DNA of 64,000 bases from Avedoeria sp964651245 (GCA_964651245.1 CAZYVI010000004.1:159075-223074), one strand, 5' to 3'. Positions 26,973 to 37,879 are shown, counted from the first letter of the stretch. The notes: generated by a model from the letters alone, not told the origin. Translations and numbers: made by a program.

Positions 26973-28082
26973 GGGGGGGTGGGCGGCGGCTTGGGCGAAG
27001 ATCATGCGGCCGGCGACGGTCTGCAACACGCGGGTGACGGTGACGTCGAGGGTCTCGTCGACGTGGTCGCGGCCGCCCTCGACGACGACCATCGTGCCGT
27101 CGTCGAGGTAGCCGACGCCCTGGCCGTACTCCTTGCCCTCCTGGATGATCTTGATGTCGAGCTGCTCGCCGGGCAGCAGGATCGTCTTGACGGCGTTGGC
27201 CAGCTCGTTGAGGTTGAGGGCCGAGACGCTCTCGATGGCGGCCACGCGGTTGAGGTTGTAGTCGTTCGTCATCACCGGGCAGTGCAGCTCCTGCGCCAGC
27301 CTCACCAGCTTGCGATCGACGTCCTGCGTGCCCGGGACGTCGCGGTCGGTGATCTCGACCCGGGCGGCCTTCGCGTTCTGCAGCCGGTTGAGGATCTCGA
27401 GGCCGCGCCGGCCGCGGTTGCGGCGCAGCGCGTCGCCGGAGTCGGCGATCTGCTGCAGCTCGGCCAGGACGAAACGCGGCACGAGCAGCGTCTTGTCGAT
27501 GAAGCCCGTGTCGGCGACGTCGGCGATCCGTCCGTCGATGATCACCGAGGTGTCGAGCAGGATGTAGCGGCCCGACGCCTCGTCGATCGGCCGGCCGGAC
27601 AGGACGCGCGACACGACCGACAGATAGGCGTTCGGGTTGCGCCCGACGACGCCGGCGCCGAGGTAGCCCAGGACGATCGCCGAGGCGAACGGGAGGAAGC
27701 GGTTGAACGGTTCGGGCAGCCGGCCGAGGGCCGGGGTGAGGAGCGCCGAGAGCAGCAGGCCGATCATCAGGCCGAGCGCGGCGCCGGCCAGCGTCGCCGG
27801 CGGCGCCTCCGCCAGGTCGCTGCGGATCTCGAGCAGCGGCCGGACGATCGTCGGCGTGAAGAGGTAGCCGAGGGCCAGCCCGAAGAGGGCGAACGACGTG
27901 GCGAACGCCAAGTTGACGATGATGACTTCTTGGCTGCCGCCGATGTTGCCGGCGTCGAGCTGCTGGGCGATGCGCTCGGCGACGTCGGGCGTCAGCAACG
28001 CGGCGCCGGCGTTGTAGCCGACGACGGCCAGCGCCAGCGCTCCGGCGAGCCGGAGCCAGGTGGTGTAGCGGCGGTTGGACAT
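26958..28082 (-). CDS. PIN and TRAM domain membrane protein (YacL family)
   Basis: The 374-residue product has four hydrophobic segments in the first 150 residues (near 10-25, 55-75, 95-115, 130-150). A PIN nuclease-like domain follows with YILLDTSVIIDGRIADV, a VDRKLVRLAQ helix and the PVMTNDYNLNRVA motif carrying the acidic residues. A C-terminal TRAM RNA-binding domain runs from about 300 (LLPGEQLDIKIIQEGKEYGQGVGYLDDGTMVVVEGG). YacL-family proteins are widespread in Gram-positives and Chloroflexota, without a settled function; ribonuclease activity is assumed. The last residues, HPPRPTP, and the TAG stop come from the palindromic repeat. The gene starts 274 bp from the neighbouring membrane-protein stop. 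Confidence 0.88.
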   Translation of the reverse strand: MSNRRYTTWLRLAGALALAVVGYNAGAALLTPDVAERIAQQLDAGNIGGSQEVIIVNLAFATSFALFGLALGYLFTPTIVRPLLEIRSDLAEAPPATLAGAALGLMIGLLLSALLTPALGRLPEPFNRFLPFASAIVLGYLGAGVVGRNPNAYLSVVSRVLSGRPIDEASGRYILLDTSVIIDGRIADVADTGFIDKTLLVPRFVLAELQQIADSGDALRRNRGRRGLEILNRLQNAKAARVEITDRDVPGTQDVDRKLVRLAQELHCPVMTNDYNLNRVAAIESVSALNLNELANAVKTILLPGEQLDIKIIQEGKEYGQGVGYLDDGTMVVVEGGRDHVDETLDVTVTRVLQTVAGRMIFAQAAAHPPRPTP

Positions 28083-28356
28083 GCGGTACTCCCGTCTGCC
28101 GTCGAGGCAATCGGGACCGCCACAGCAAGCGGCGCGCGCCGACTAGGCGGTGCGCAGGTCGATGGCAGCCGACGCGCGCGCGGCCGGGAACGCCCCGCGC
28201 CGGGCCGTCGCGGACGGCGGGCCGGCGGGGCGGGTCGGATCGAGAGCGGTGAGGTGCGCGATGGCCATGGGGTGCTGTGCCGGTCGGATGAAGGGTGGCG
28301 CGTCGTATGCGCCGAGATGAAGGTGGCCTGACCGAAGCCGGCCGCAGTGTAGCACC
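28083..28356. other. Intergenic region without recognisable gene
   Basis: A 274-bp GC-rich spacer lies between two minus-strand genes. A 41-codon frame starting at ATG near 28265 is possible but has no family similarity that I recognise and no clear ribosome site. No hairpin stronger than background was noticed. Confidence 0.4.
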
Positions 28357-29937
28357 TCAGCCGGCGGGCCACAACGTCGGGATCACGCGGGCCAGGGCCC
28401 AGATCGAGGTGGCCAGCAGGCCGGCGTCGAACGCGCTGATGGCCGCCGCCGCGATGCCGTCGGCCCAGGCGGGTCGTCCGATGGCGCGGGAGAGCCAGCG
28501 GCCCCACTCCCGCAAGCCCAGCATCGCGCCGCAGGCGATCGGGACGAGGGCTGGGAAGAGGTAGCGGCCCTGGTGTTGGACGAAGCTCAGGTTGTACCAG
28601 ACGAACCCGGCCACCGTCGTGGCGACGACGAGGCCGAGGACGACGACGGCGTCGCGCTGGAGCGGCCCGACGTCGCCGGCCCGCTCGGCCGCGGCGTCGA
28701 CGGCGCCGGCGTCACCGACGGTCGCATCGGCACCGCGCGCGCCGACGACGCCGCGGACTTCGCGCCCGCCGCGGCCGTCACGCCCGGCCCGCCACGCCCG
28801 GCGCAGGTAGCCGGCACAGCCGATCGTCATGGCCACCGAGGCGACGGCCAGCACGGCGTAGATCCGCCGGTCCATGAAGGCGCCCATCCAGCCGAAGACG
28901 CCCCAGAAGGAATCGAATGTGAAGACGACCGCCCGCTCGAGGTAGCCGATCCAGCCGTGCTGGGCGATCCAGTCCACCGTCCGCGGCTGCCCGACGACGA
29001 CGCGGTCGTGGGCCGCCAGCCCGAACGGGTCGGCGAGGCCGTAGACGGCCATGTTGCGCGCGAACCACGGCGCGCCGATCGCCAGCCCGAGGCCGGCCAT
29101 GCCGGCCGCCGGCGCCGCGGCGTCGCGCCACCGCCCGCCCTCGCGCCGCGTCCGCAGCGCCTCGGCCGCCGCCAGCGGCACGATCGCCGGGTAGACCGTC
29201 AGCTTGGTGAGCAGCGCCACCCCCCACACCATCCCCGCCTCGACCGCGTACCGCCGCCGCCCCACCCGCCCCGCCAGCCGCCGCACCGCCGCCAGCAGCG
29301 CCAGCGCCATGACCAGCTGGGAGAGCGCATCGTTGTTCACCATGCCGGACATGTAGGCGTTCATCGGCAGGAAGGCGATGAAGGCGGTGGCGCCCGTCGA
29401 GACATCCGTTCGACGAGGGAAGGCGCTCGCGAGCGCCCGCCAGGCGACCGCGACGGTCAGCAGGGCGAGCAAGACGCTGAGGCCGCGCATGACCCGCATG
29501 ACGGCGATGGCCCGGCACGGGACAATGAGGTTCTCGACGACGCCCGTGGGCCCCGCAAGGCACGCCAGACGCATCCAGCTGTTGTTCGCCCATGTGGCTG
29601 GCCACCAGCCGAGCACGTAGTACAGGGGCGGCTGATGGTCTTCGTAGCTCATGTCGTCGATGGCGCGCGCGCTCGATGAGACGTCGGCCTCCAACGGCAT
29701 GAACTGCGCGACGCGGGCGGGATTCCAGTCTCCTGGCTGAATGACGGGCAGTCGTCCCTGACGCGCCAACGACACGGCATAGTTCACATGGGCCGGCTCA
29801 TCGGGCGCTTGAAAGGGCCGGGTCAAGACGGCGTGGGCAGCCGCCAGCATGGCGCCCAGCCCGATGATCATGGCGATGTCCAGGCTCCGCTGGTCTTCCC
29901 TCGCCCGTCCCGCGGCAGCCCGCTGTCGCGACGTCAC
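28357..29937 (-). CDS. Polytopic membrane protein, GT-C / DUF2142-like
   Basis: The 526-residue product has about ten membrane spans. The first extracytoplasmic loop carries APDEPAHVNYA, the acidic DEPxH motif of GT-C type glycosyltransferase-like proteins (DUF2142 and dolichyl-phosphate-mannose transferase relatives). DHQPPLYYVLGWW follows at about 105. The QHQGRYLFPALVPIACGAMLG motif near 455 is typical of the C-terminal half of DUF2142 proteins. An Ala/Gly/Arg-rich cytoplasmic loop lies at about 375-415. The substrate is unknown; a lipid-linked sugar donor is assumed by analogy. The GTG start lies 15 bp after the tatC stop, so it is probably in the tat operon. Confidence 0.65.
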   Translation of the reverse strand: MTSRQRAAAGRAREDQRSLDIAMIIGLGAMLAAAHAVLTRPFQAPDEPAHVNYAVSLARQGRLPVIQPGDWNPARVAQFMPLEADVSSSARAIDDMSYEDHQPPLYYVLGWWPATWANNSWMRLACLAGPTGVVENLIVPCRAIAVMRVMRGLSVLLALLTVAVAWRALASAFPRRTDVSTGATAFIAFLPMNAYMSGMVNNDALSQLVMALALLAAVRRLAGRVGRRRYAVEAGMVWGVALLTKLTVYPAIVPLAAAEALRTRREGGRWRDAAAPAAGMAGLGLAIGAPWFARNMAVYGLADPFGLAAHDRVVVGQPRTVDWIAQHGWIGYLERAVVFTFDSFWGVFGWMGAFMDRRIYAVLAVASVAMTIGCAGYLRRAWRAGRDGRGGREVRGVVGARGADATVGDAGAVDAAAERAGDVGPLQRDAVVVLGLVVATTVAGFVWYNLSFVQHQGRYLFPALVPIACGAMLGLREWGRWLSRAIGRPAWADGIAAAAISAFDAGLLATSIWALARVIPTLWPAG

Positions 29938-29952
29938 GACGCCCGCCGCCCC

Positions 29953-30693
29953 TTACGCCCACCGCGCCAGCACGATGCCCATCTCGTAGAGCAAGTACAT
30001 CGGCACCAGGACCATGAGCATCGTGAACGGGTCGGGGGTGGGGGTGAGGATGGCGGCGACGACGGCCATGACCAGGACGGCGTGGCGGCGGTAGGCGCCG
30101 AGCTTCTGGGGGGTCACCAGGCGCAGCTTGGCCAGGAGCAGGACCAGCAGCGGCGTCTCGAAGGTCAGGCCGATGATGAGCAGCAGGTTCGTGAAGAACG
30201 CGATGTAGAGGCTGAGCTGGGGCCGCGGCACGATCTCGATGGCGCCGCCGGTGATCTGGGCCGCGGCGCTGCCGTCGAGGAAGCGGATCAGGAAGTTGAT
30301 CGTGCGCGGGAAGACGATGAAATACCCGAACAGCAGCCCGCAGACGAACAGGACGAAGGCGCCCGGCAGGAAGATGTAGAGCCACTTGCGCTCGCTGGGC
30401 AGCAGCGCCGGCATGACGAACGCGACGAGCTGGTAGACGAGCACCGGCGTGGCGAAGCAGATCCCGAGCAGCAGCGCCACCCGGAAGTACGTCGTGAAGC
30501 CCTCGAGCGGCTGCAGCACGACCATCTCGGGACAGGCGGTGCACATCCCGATCAGGCCGGTGATCACGGCCTTCGAGAAGCCCAACCCGATCGCCATCCC
30601 GGCCAGCACGGCCGCCACGGCCCGGATCAGGCGCGTCCGCAGCTCGCGCAGGTGGTCCATGAGCGGCATCGCCGGCAGCGGGGCGGACGTCAC
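29953..30693 (-). CDS. tatC: Twin-arginine translocase subunit TatC
   Basis: TatC is the signal-peptide receptor of the Tat pathway, which exports folded proteins. The 246-residue protein has six membrane spans. The conserved N-terminal MPLMDHLRELRTRLIRA is present, with the Glu and Arg needed for signal recognition, then a periplasmic loop with PLEGFTTYFRVALLLG and the FVFPRTINFLI-type motif. The GTG start overlaps the tatB stop as GTGA. A C-terminal PDPFTMLMVLVPMYLLYE block is as in the family. Confidence 0.95.
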   Translation of the reverse strand: MTSAPLPAMPLMDHLRELRTRLIRAVAAVLAGMAIGLGFSKAVITGLIGMCTACPEMVVLQPLEGFTTYFRVALLLGICFATPVLVYQLVAFVMPALLPSERKWLYIFLPGAFVLFVCGLLFGYFIVFPRTINFLIRFLDGSAAAQITGGAIEIVPRPQLSLYIAFFTNLLLIIGLTFETPLLVLLLAKLRLVTPQKLGAYRRHAVLVMAVVAAILTPTPDPFTMLMVLVPMYLLYEMGIVLARWA

Positions 30694-31184
30694 GACCGCG
30701 CCTCCTCGTCGTCGGCCGGCGTCGGGCGGCCGGCCATGGCCTCGATGGCGTGCGCCGCCGGGTCGACATCGTCGGCCGGCCCGTCGGCGTAGGGTTGGCC
30801 GCCCTCGCCGCTGCCCGCCTGGGCCGCCAGCGCCTCGGCCAGGCCGGGCGACAGGATCGACGCGTCCGCGGGGGCCGCGCCGGGCGTCCCGGGCGCGCCG
30901 GTCTCGGCGACGCGCTGGGCGTCGTCGACCAAGGCGCGCGTCTCGGCGCCGAAGCGCTGGACGTCGTCCGCCGCGGCCACCAACTCCGCCTTGGCCGCCT
31001 CGATCTCGCTGGCGGCCGCCTCGAACTCGCGCCGGATCTCGTCGGTGGCCTGTTCGGCCGCCGAGCGGAGCTGGCGGAACATCTTCATGCCCTCGACGAT
31101 CACCACCGGCAGCTTTTCGGGGCCGAACAGCAGCAGGAACAGGATCGCGACGAAGACGAACTCCCAGCCGTTGATGTTGAACAC
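30690..31184 (-). CDS. tatB: Sec-independent translocase TatB/TatA-type subunit
   Basis: This 164-residue protein has the TatA/B layout: a short N-terminal membrane helix (about 7-22), the FGPEKLPVVI hinge, an amphipathic helix rich in Arg/Glu, and a long Ala/Glu acidic tail. The Glu-Leu-Pro hinge (GPEKLP) and the length favour TatB over TatA. It is translationally coupled to tatC. No separate tatA is visible in the window, so this may be the only A/B subunit here or tatA may lie elsewhere. Confidence 0.85.
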   Translation of the reverse strand: MFNINGWEFVFVAILFLLLFGPEKLPVVIVEGMKMFRQLRSAAEQATDEIRREFEAAASEIEAAKAELVAAADDVQRFGAETRALVDDAQRVAETGAPGTPGAAPADASILSPGLAEALAAQAGSGEGGQPYADGPADDVDPAAHAIEAMAGRPTPADDEEARS

Positions 31185-31239
31185 GGCTACCTCGCCTCGG
31201 TGCGGCGGCGCACCGTCCGGCGGCCCACCGACCGGCCGC

Positions 31240-31617
31240 CTAGCTCGGCGGCACGGCGGTCGTGACCGCCCGGGCCAGCAACAGGAACAGGAAGAACGAC
31301 GTCGCGCTGAACATCACCGCCTCGCGCCGGCTGCCGTCGCGCGGCGCAAAGGTGTAGATGAAGGGCCACATGAGCGCCGCCAGGACGCCGTAGAGCACGT
31401 GGAGGTAGCGCACCGCGCCCCAGCCACGGTCGAGGGCCAGCGACAGCCCGAGCAGCAGCTCGAGCACCAGCACCAACTCGCCGATGACGAGGGCGCCCAT
31501 GTAGCGCCCGTCCAGCCCGCGGCCGCGCACGACGAGCCACAGCGACCACAGCCCCATCGCCGCGGTGTAGAACAGCGCCGTGCGCGCCAGGTTGGCGTGC
31601 AGCTCGGCCAGGCTCAC
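31240..31617 (-). CDS. Small four-span membrane protein of unknown function
   Basis: The 125-residue product starts at GTG 31617, overlapping the TGA of the M20 peptidase gene as GTGA. Four hydrophobic segments are visible, near residues 14-30, 42-62, 68-88 and 102-120, joined by short loops with RGRGLDGRYMG and FAPRDGSRRE. It looks like a small integral membrane protein with both ends on the same side. I do not recognise the family. It is followed 55 bp later by tatB, so it belongs to the same likely operon. Confidence 0.7.
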   Translation of the reverse strand: MSLAELHANLARTALFYTAAMGLWSLWLVVRGRGLDGRYMGALVIGELVLVLELLLGLSLALDRGWGAVRYLHVLYGVLAALMWPFIYTFAPRDGSRREAVMFSATSFFLFLLLARAVTTAVPPS

Positions 31618-33026
31618 CGAGCCCCCTCGGCCGCCAGCGCGGCATGGAACGCGATCGCGGCGTCGATGCCGCGGTGGTATTGGTCGAGGTGGAACCGCTC
31701 GTTCGGGGCGTGGAGGTTGTCGTCCGGCAGTCCGAAGCCCATCAGCACGGTGTCGATGCCGAGCACCTCGCGGATCAACGCCACGACCGGGATCGAGCCG
31801 CCCTCGCGGGTGAAGTAGGGCGGCTGGCCGAACGCCAGCTCGTAGGCGATCGCCGCCGCCCGCATCGCCGCCGTGTCGCGGTCGGCCACGGCCGGCAGCG
31901 CGCCGTGGAGGTTGCGCACCGCCACCGTCACGCCCGGCGGCGCAACGGCGCGGACGTGGGCCTCGACGAGGGCCGCGATCTCGTCGGGGTCCTGGTCGGG
32001 CACGAGGCGCATGCTGACCTTGGCCAGCGCCTTCGCCGGGAGCACCGTCTTCGCGCCGTCGCCCGTCCAGCCGCTCACGAGCCCGTTGACGTCCAGCGTC
32101 GGCCGTGCCCCGAGGCGCTCGACGAGGCTGAATTCGCGCTCGCCCCAGCCGCCCGCCGCCCCGGTGGCGCCCTCGAACGCGCCGACGTCGAACGGCGCCC
32201 GCGCCAGCTCGGCGCGCTCGGCGGCGTCGAGCGCGCGGACGCGGTCGTAGAAGCCGGGCACCAGGACGCGGCCGCTGTGGGGATCGAGCAGCGAGGCTAC
32301 GATCGCGCACAGGGCGTTGGCCGGGTTGGCCACCGCGCCGCCGTACTGGCCCGAGTGCAGGTCCCGCCGCGGTCCCTCGACCTCGATCTCGAGGTAGCAC
32401 AGGCCGCGCAGGGCATAGACGATCGACGGCGTGCCCGGCGCCAGGATCGCGGTGTCGCTGACGAGCGCCACGTCGGCGGCGAGCGCGCCGGCGTGCGCCC
32501 GGAGCCAGGCCGCCAGGTTGGGGCTGCCGATCTCCTCCTCGCCCTCGATGACCACCTTGAGGTTCACCGGCAGGCCGCCGACGGCCTCCCAGGCCGCGAT
32601 CGCCTCGAGGTTCGCCATGACCTGGCCCTTGTCGTCCGAGCTGCCGCGGGCGTAGAGGGCGCCGTCGCGCAGCGTCGGCTCGAACGGCGGCGACTGCCAC
32701 AGGGCCAGCGGGTCGACCGGCTGGACGTCGTAGTGGCCGTAGATCAGGACGGTCGGCCGGCTGGGGTCGACGAGGCGCTCGCCGTAGACCACCGGGTGGC
32801 GGGGCGTGGCGTCGACCCGCACCCCCGTCAGCCCGGCGGCCCGCATCCGCTCGGCCACGAACGACGCCGCCTCCGCCACGTCGGCGGCGTGCTCGGGCAC
32901 CGTGCTGACGCTTGGGATGCGCAGCAGCGCCGTGAGCCGCTCGACGGCCCCAGCGGCGTCGGCGGCGGCCGCGGCGCGGGCGGCGGCCAGGCGCGGGTCG
33001 GCGGCGATCACGGCGGCGGCGGGCAT
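31614..33026 (-). CDS. M20 family dipeptidase / metallopeptidase
   Basis: A zinc-dependent peptidase of the M20A/dipeptidase group, 470 residues. Metal and catalytic residues are readable: H98 and D100 in YGHYDVQP, D131/D132 in ARGSSDDKGQ, and E164/E165 in EGEEEIGS. A dimerisation (lid) domain occupies about 195-365. The closing part carries YFTREGGSIPVVALIREVLG and the PNERFHLDQYHRGI block with the last histidine ligand. It likely cleaves small peptides in the cytosol. The -10-like TATACT lies about 58 bp ahead on the minus strand (33084-33089). The gene is the first of a minus-strand set that ends with the DUF2142-like gene. Confidence 0.92.
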   Translation of the reverse strand: MPAAAVIAADPRLAAARAAAAADAAGAVERLTALLRIPSVSTVPEHAADVAEAASFVAERMRAAGLTGVRVDATPRHPVVYGERLVDPSRPTVLIYGHYDVQPVDPLALWQSPPFEPTLRDGALYARGSSDDKGQVMANLEAIAAWEAVGGLPVNLKVVIEGEEEIGSPNLAAWLRAHAGALAADVALVSDTAILAPGTPSIVYALRGLCYLEIEVEGPRRDLHSGQYGGAVANPANALCAIVASLLDPHSGRVLVPGFYDRVRALDAAERAELARAPFDVGAFEGATGAAGGWGEREFSLVERLGARPTLDVNGLVSGWTGDGAKTVLPAKALAKVSMRLVPDQDPDEIAALVEAHVRAVAPPGVTVAVRNLHGALPAVADRDTAAMRAAAIAYELAFGQPPYFTREGGSIPVVALIREVLGIDTVLMGFGLPDDNLHAPNERFHLDQYHRGIDAAIAFHAALAAEGAR

Positions 33027-33134
33027 GGGGCGCTCCGGGGTCCGGCGGTCGGCCGGCCGCGGGCGCGGCGGGCCGGGGCGCCAAGTATACCGCGGGCGGC
33101 CGGCGGGACCGGCCGTGTCGGGCCCTGGGCATCC

Positions 33135-33163
33135 TTGCGATTCGGGCCGCGCGCCACTAGCCT
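33135..33163 (+). promoter_or_regulatory. Promoter of the P-type ATPase gene, apparently leaderless
   Basis: TTGCGA at 33135-33140, a 17-bp spacer and TAGCCT at 33158-33163. The ATG follows only 7 bases after the -10, so the transcript would begin at or next to the start codon. No ribosome site is present. Confidence 0.55.
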
Positions 33164-33170
33164 TGCCCGG

Positions 33171-35183
<2,013 letters not shown>

Positions 35184-35185
35184 CG

Positions 35186-35208
35186 GCGCCGCCGGCGCGC
35201 GGCGGCGC
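35186..35208. terminator. Hairpin between convergent ATPase and PP2C genes
   Basis: An 8-bp stem GCGCCGCC / GGCGGCGC with a 7-nt loop begins three bases after the ATPase stop. There is no U-tract. Confidence 0.4.
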
Positions 35209-35251
35209 GGCCAGCGGTTCGCGTCCGGCCGTCCCGGCCGGGCGATCGCAC

Positions 35252-37618
35252 CTACTGCGGCCAGGCGCTCCACTTGCGCGTGGCCGACGACGGGAAGGCG
35301 CGCTGGGCGGCCCGCGCCGCGAGGCGGCGGGCGCCATCGCCCATCGCCGCCACGCAGCGGTTGTCGCCCTCGTGTTCGAAGCACAGCTGGTACGGCGTCG
35401 CGACCTCCTTGCCCAGGCCCCAGACGGTGACCCAGAGGTGGCGCTCGCCGGCCAGCTCGCGGCCGGGCAGCTGGACGAGCTCGTCCTGGCCCGGCGGCAA
35501 ATCGCTGTACCAGTTCGGCCGCCGCGTGTTCACGTCCGAGAGGGGATAGAGGTAGAGGTCGAGGTCGCCGGCCGAGCGCGGCGGCACCTGGAGGTAGACC
35601 CGGATCCCGCCGCTGCGCCGCAGCGTCAGGACGAAGTTGTCCTGGATGTCTTCGACGCCGTCGGCGCGCCGGAGCCGGCCGTTGTAGGACGTGCGCGGGC
35701 ACAGGACGCGCTCGTTGCGGCCGACGAGGATCTCGGCGCCCGTGCGGCGGTCGTTGGGCTCGGTCTGGTCGTCCATGAACCACGGCTGGCTGCAGAGGTG
35801 CCACTGCAGCTGGACCAGCAGCGGCAGGTACGCCGGCTGGGTGGGGGTGTTCGTCGGCGTCGGCGTGTTCGTCGGCGTCGGGGTGTTCGTCGGGGTGGGC
35901 GTGTCGGTCGGGGTGCTCGTCGGGGTCGGGGTGTCGGTCGGAGTCGGCGTGTCGGTGGGCGTGATCGTCGCCGTCGCCGTCACCGTCGTCGACGCCGTGG
36001 CCGAGGGCGTGGCGCCCTGGAGCGCCGGCCGCGCCGCGCCCCGACCGAGCTCGGTCACGACGAGTGCCAGCCCGGCCCGGGCCGCGGCGGCCCCCGCCGC
36101 GACGTCGAGCGCGGCAATGACGGGACCGCGCGCCGGCGGCCGCCCCAGCGACGTCGGCGCGCCCGGGGTCTCGACGCCGTACGGCGCGGGCGGCGGCTTC
36201 TCGGTCGGCGGCTGCGGCTTGTCGGTGGGCGGCGGCGGCGGCGACGTCGGCTCGGGCGGCGGCGCGGGCGGCGAGGTCGGCTTCGGCCGATCGCCACCGC
36301 CGCGGTTGCCGCCCCGGTCGCCGTCGTCGCCGCCGGGCGGCGCCGTCGGCGCCGCGGTGGGCACCACCGTGACCTCGACGAGGGCCGTCGGCGGCGCCGC
36401 AGTCCAGGTCGGCCAGGCGCGGACGGCCGGCCGCGTCGGCGCCGGCGCCGGCCCGATGCTGATCGCCACCTGCACGGCGCTGCCCGGCGCCACCTCGGCG
36501 CCGCCGGCGGGATCCTGGCTGATCACGAAGCCGGGCGCCACGGTGGCCGAGTACTGGCGGATGATCTCAGGCTGCAGGCCGACCGCGGCCAGCGCCTGGA
36601 GCGCGTTCACGGTCGACTCGCTGACGAGCGCCGGCACGCCGACGACCGAAGCCGTCGGTCGCGCCGTCTCGGTCGGCACCGCCGTCGGCGGCGGCGTGTC
36701 GGTCGGGATCGGCGTCGGCGGCAGCGGGGTGGGCGTGGGGTGGGCGAAGACGCCGGCCACGGCGTCGGCGACGTCGAGGCGCTGCCACGGGCGGAAGATG
36801 ATCAGCGCCGCCGCGGCCAGGATCAGGCCGCTGGCGATGGCGACCTTGCGCCACTCGATCTCGGGCACTTCGACCTGCGGCGCGCGCGCCACCGACGGCG
36901 GCGGCGCGACCGGCGCCGGGCGCGCCGCCGAGGCGAACGGGTCGACGACAAGCGCGGTGATGTTGTCCCAGCCGCCGCGCGCGTTGGCGGCCGCCACGAG
37001 CTTCTCGGCGGCTTCGGGCGGCGCGCCGACCCCAGCCAGCTCGGCCAGCTGCGGCTCGGCGACCAGCTGGTGCAGCCCGTCGGAGCAGACCAGGATCCGG
37101 TCGCCCGGTCCCAGCGGGATGGCGTCGGTGATCACCGGCCGGACCGCGGCCCCGCGGCCCAGGTAGGCCTCGTCGGCGACGTCGTCGGTCAGGCGGTACG
37201 GGCGCCCGTCGCGGACGAGGTAGGCGCGGCAGTCGCCGACGTGGCCGACGAGGAGCTCGTCGCCGCGCAGGACGGCCGCCGCCAGGGCGCAGCCGGCGTC
37301 GGCGTCGTCGGGGCGCTCGGCGAGGTCGGCGCGCAGGGCGCGGTCGGCGGCGCCGATCGCCACCGCCAGGGCGTCGGCGCGGCCGTGCTCGACGACGGCG
37401 GCGTAGTAGGCGCGCACTACGACGCGGATCGCCAGGTCGGCCAGGGCGGCGCCGCGGTCCTTGGACCCCATGCCGTCGACCACGACGTAGATCTGCCCGG
37501 CCAGGTCCGCCAGGCGCGGGTCGTCCGGTAGGTAGAAGCCCAGCTTGTCCTGGTTGACCTTTGACCCGCGGCCCGCGTCGGTGGCGTAGCCGAGGATGGC
37601 GTCGAGATGGGCGGCCAA
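35252..37618 (-). CDS. PP2C-type Ser/Thr phosphatase fused to a PASTA domain and a C-terminal beta domain
   Basis: The 788-residue protein starts at TTG 37618 (AGGA about 8 bases upstream). Residues 1-230 are a PP2C catalytic domain with its metal-binding aspartates: VNQDKLGFY, VVDGMGSKDRG (the usual DGMGG has Ser), GHVGDCRAYL, CSDGLHQLV and GGWDNITALVV. One membrane span lies near 252-272. An external PASTA domain follows at about 325-390 (VPALVSESTVNALQALAAVGL). Pro-rich linkers include a TPTNTP repeat at about 555-600. A C-terminal beta domain of about 150 residues (WFMDDQTEPNDRRTGAEIL, YLQVPPRSAGDLDLYLYPL) resembles pre-peptidase (PPC) domains. Fusing the sensor module of PASTA kinases to the phosphatase is unusual. 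Confidence 0.85.
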   Translation of the reverse strand: MAAHLDAILGYATDAGRGSKVNQDKLGFYLPDDPRLADLAGQIYVVVDGMGSKDRGAALADLAIRVVVRAYYAAVVEHGRADALAVAIGAADRALRADLAERPDDADAGCALAAAVLRGDELLVGHVGDCRAYLVRDGRPYRLTDDVADEAYLGRGAAVRPVITDAIPLGPGDRILVCSDGLHQLVAEPQLAELAGVGAPPEAAEKLVAAANARGGWDNITALVVDPFASAARPAPVAPPPSVARAPQVEVPEIEWRKVAIASGLILAAAALIIFRPWQRLDVADAVAGVFAHPTPTPLPPTPIPTDTPPPTAVPTETARPTASVVGVPALVSESTVNALQALAAVGLQPEIIRQYSATVAPGFVISQDPAGGAEVAPGSAVQVAISIGPAPAPTRPAVRAWPTWTAAPPTALVEVTVVPTAAPTAPPGGDDGDRGGNRGGGDRPKPTSPPAPPPEPTSPPPPPTDKPQPPTEKPPPAPYGVETPGAPTSLGRPPARGPVIAALDVAAGAAAARAGLALVVTELGRGAARPALQGATPSATASTTVTATATITPTDTPTPTDTPTPTSTPTDTPTPTNTPTPTNTPTPTNTPTQPAYLPLLVQLQWHLCSQPWFMDDQTEPNDRRTGAEILVGRNERVLCPRTSYNGRLRRADGVEDIQDNFVLTLRRSGGIRVYLQVPPRSAGDLDLYLYPLSDVNTRRPNWYSDLPPGQDELVQLPGRELAGERHLWVTVWGLGKEVATPYQLCFEHEGDNRCVAAMGDGARRLAARAAQRAFPSSATRKWSAWPQ
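35836..35963 (-). repeat. 18-bp-period coding repeat (TPTNTP) in the PP2C gene
   Basis: Short tandem units of about 18 bp encode a run of Thr-Pro-Thr-Asn/Asp-Thr-Pro in the linker before the C-terminal beta domain. Copies are imperfect. Such repeats can change length by slippage. Confidence 0.7.
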
Positions 37619-37879
37619 AAGGTGGTCCTACGGCGCGGTCGGCGGAATCCGACGCGGGAAGCACGGCGGCGCGCGCGGCTCGCGGCCGCGATGCGGCTGC
37701 GAAGTCTAGCCGACGGCGGCGCAGCGGGTCAAGGCGTTTGGCGGCTCGCCGGCAGGCTCCGCACGTCGTCGGCCCTCTGTCGGACCGCGGTCTATGCTAT
37801 GATGTTCGTTCGCATCGCCGTCCGGGCGCGCGCCGAGTGAGCGGCGCGCGGAGTGGGCGGTGGACCCGGAGGAAACGCA
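37619..37879. other. Divergent intergenic region between PP2C and infA
   Basis: A 261-bp spacer. On the plus strand TATGCT and TATGAT overlap at 37793-37803 and are the likeliest infA -10, but no good -35 is seen. The infA ribosome site GGAGG lies at 37868-37872. No gene is apparent. Confidence 0.4.

Noticed and set aside
28143..28355. Short 41-70 codon frame between the PIN-TRAM and DUF2142-like genes
   Set aside because: No ribosome site, no conserved motif and no strong promoter; kept only as a remark on the intergenic region.
35836..35963. The 18-bp repeats as a CRISPR-like array
   Set aside because: The units are adjacent without spacers and are in frame, coding a TPTNTP linker.
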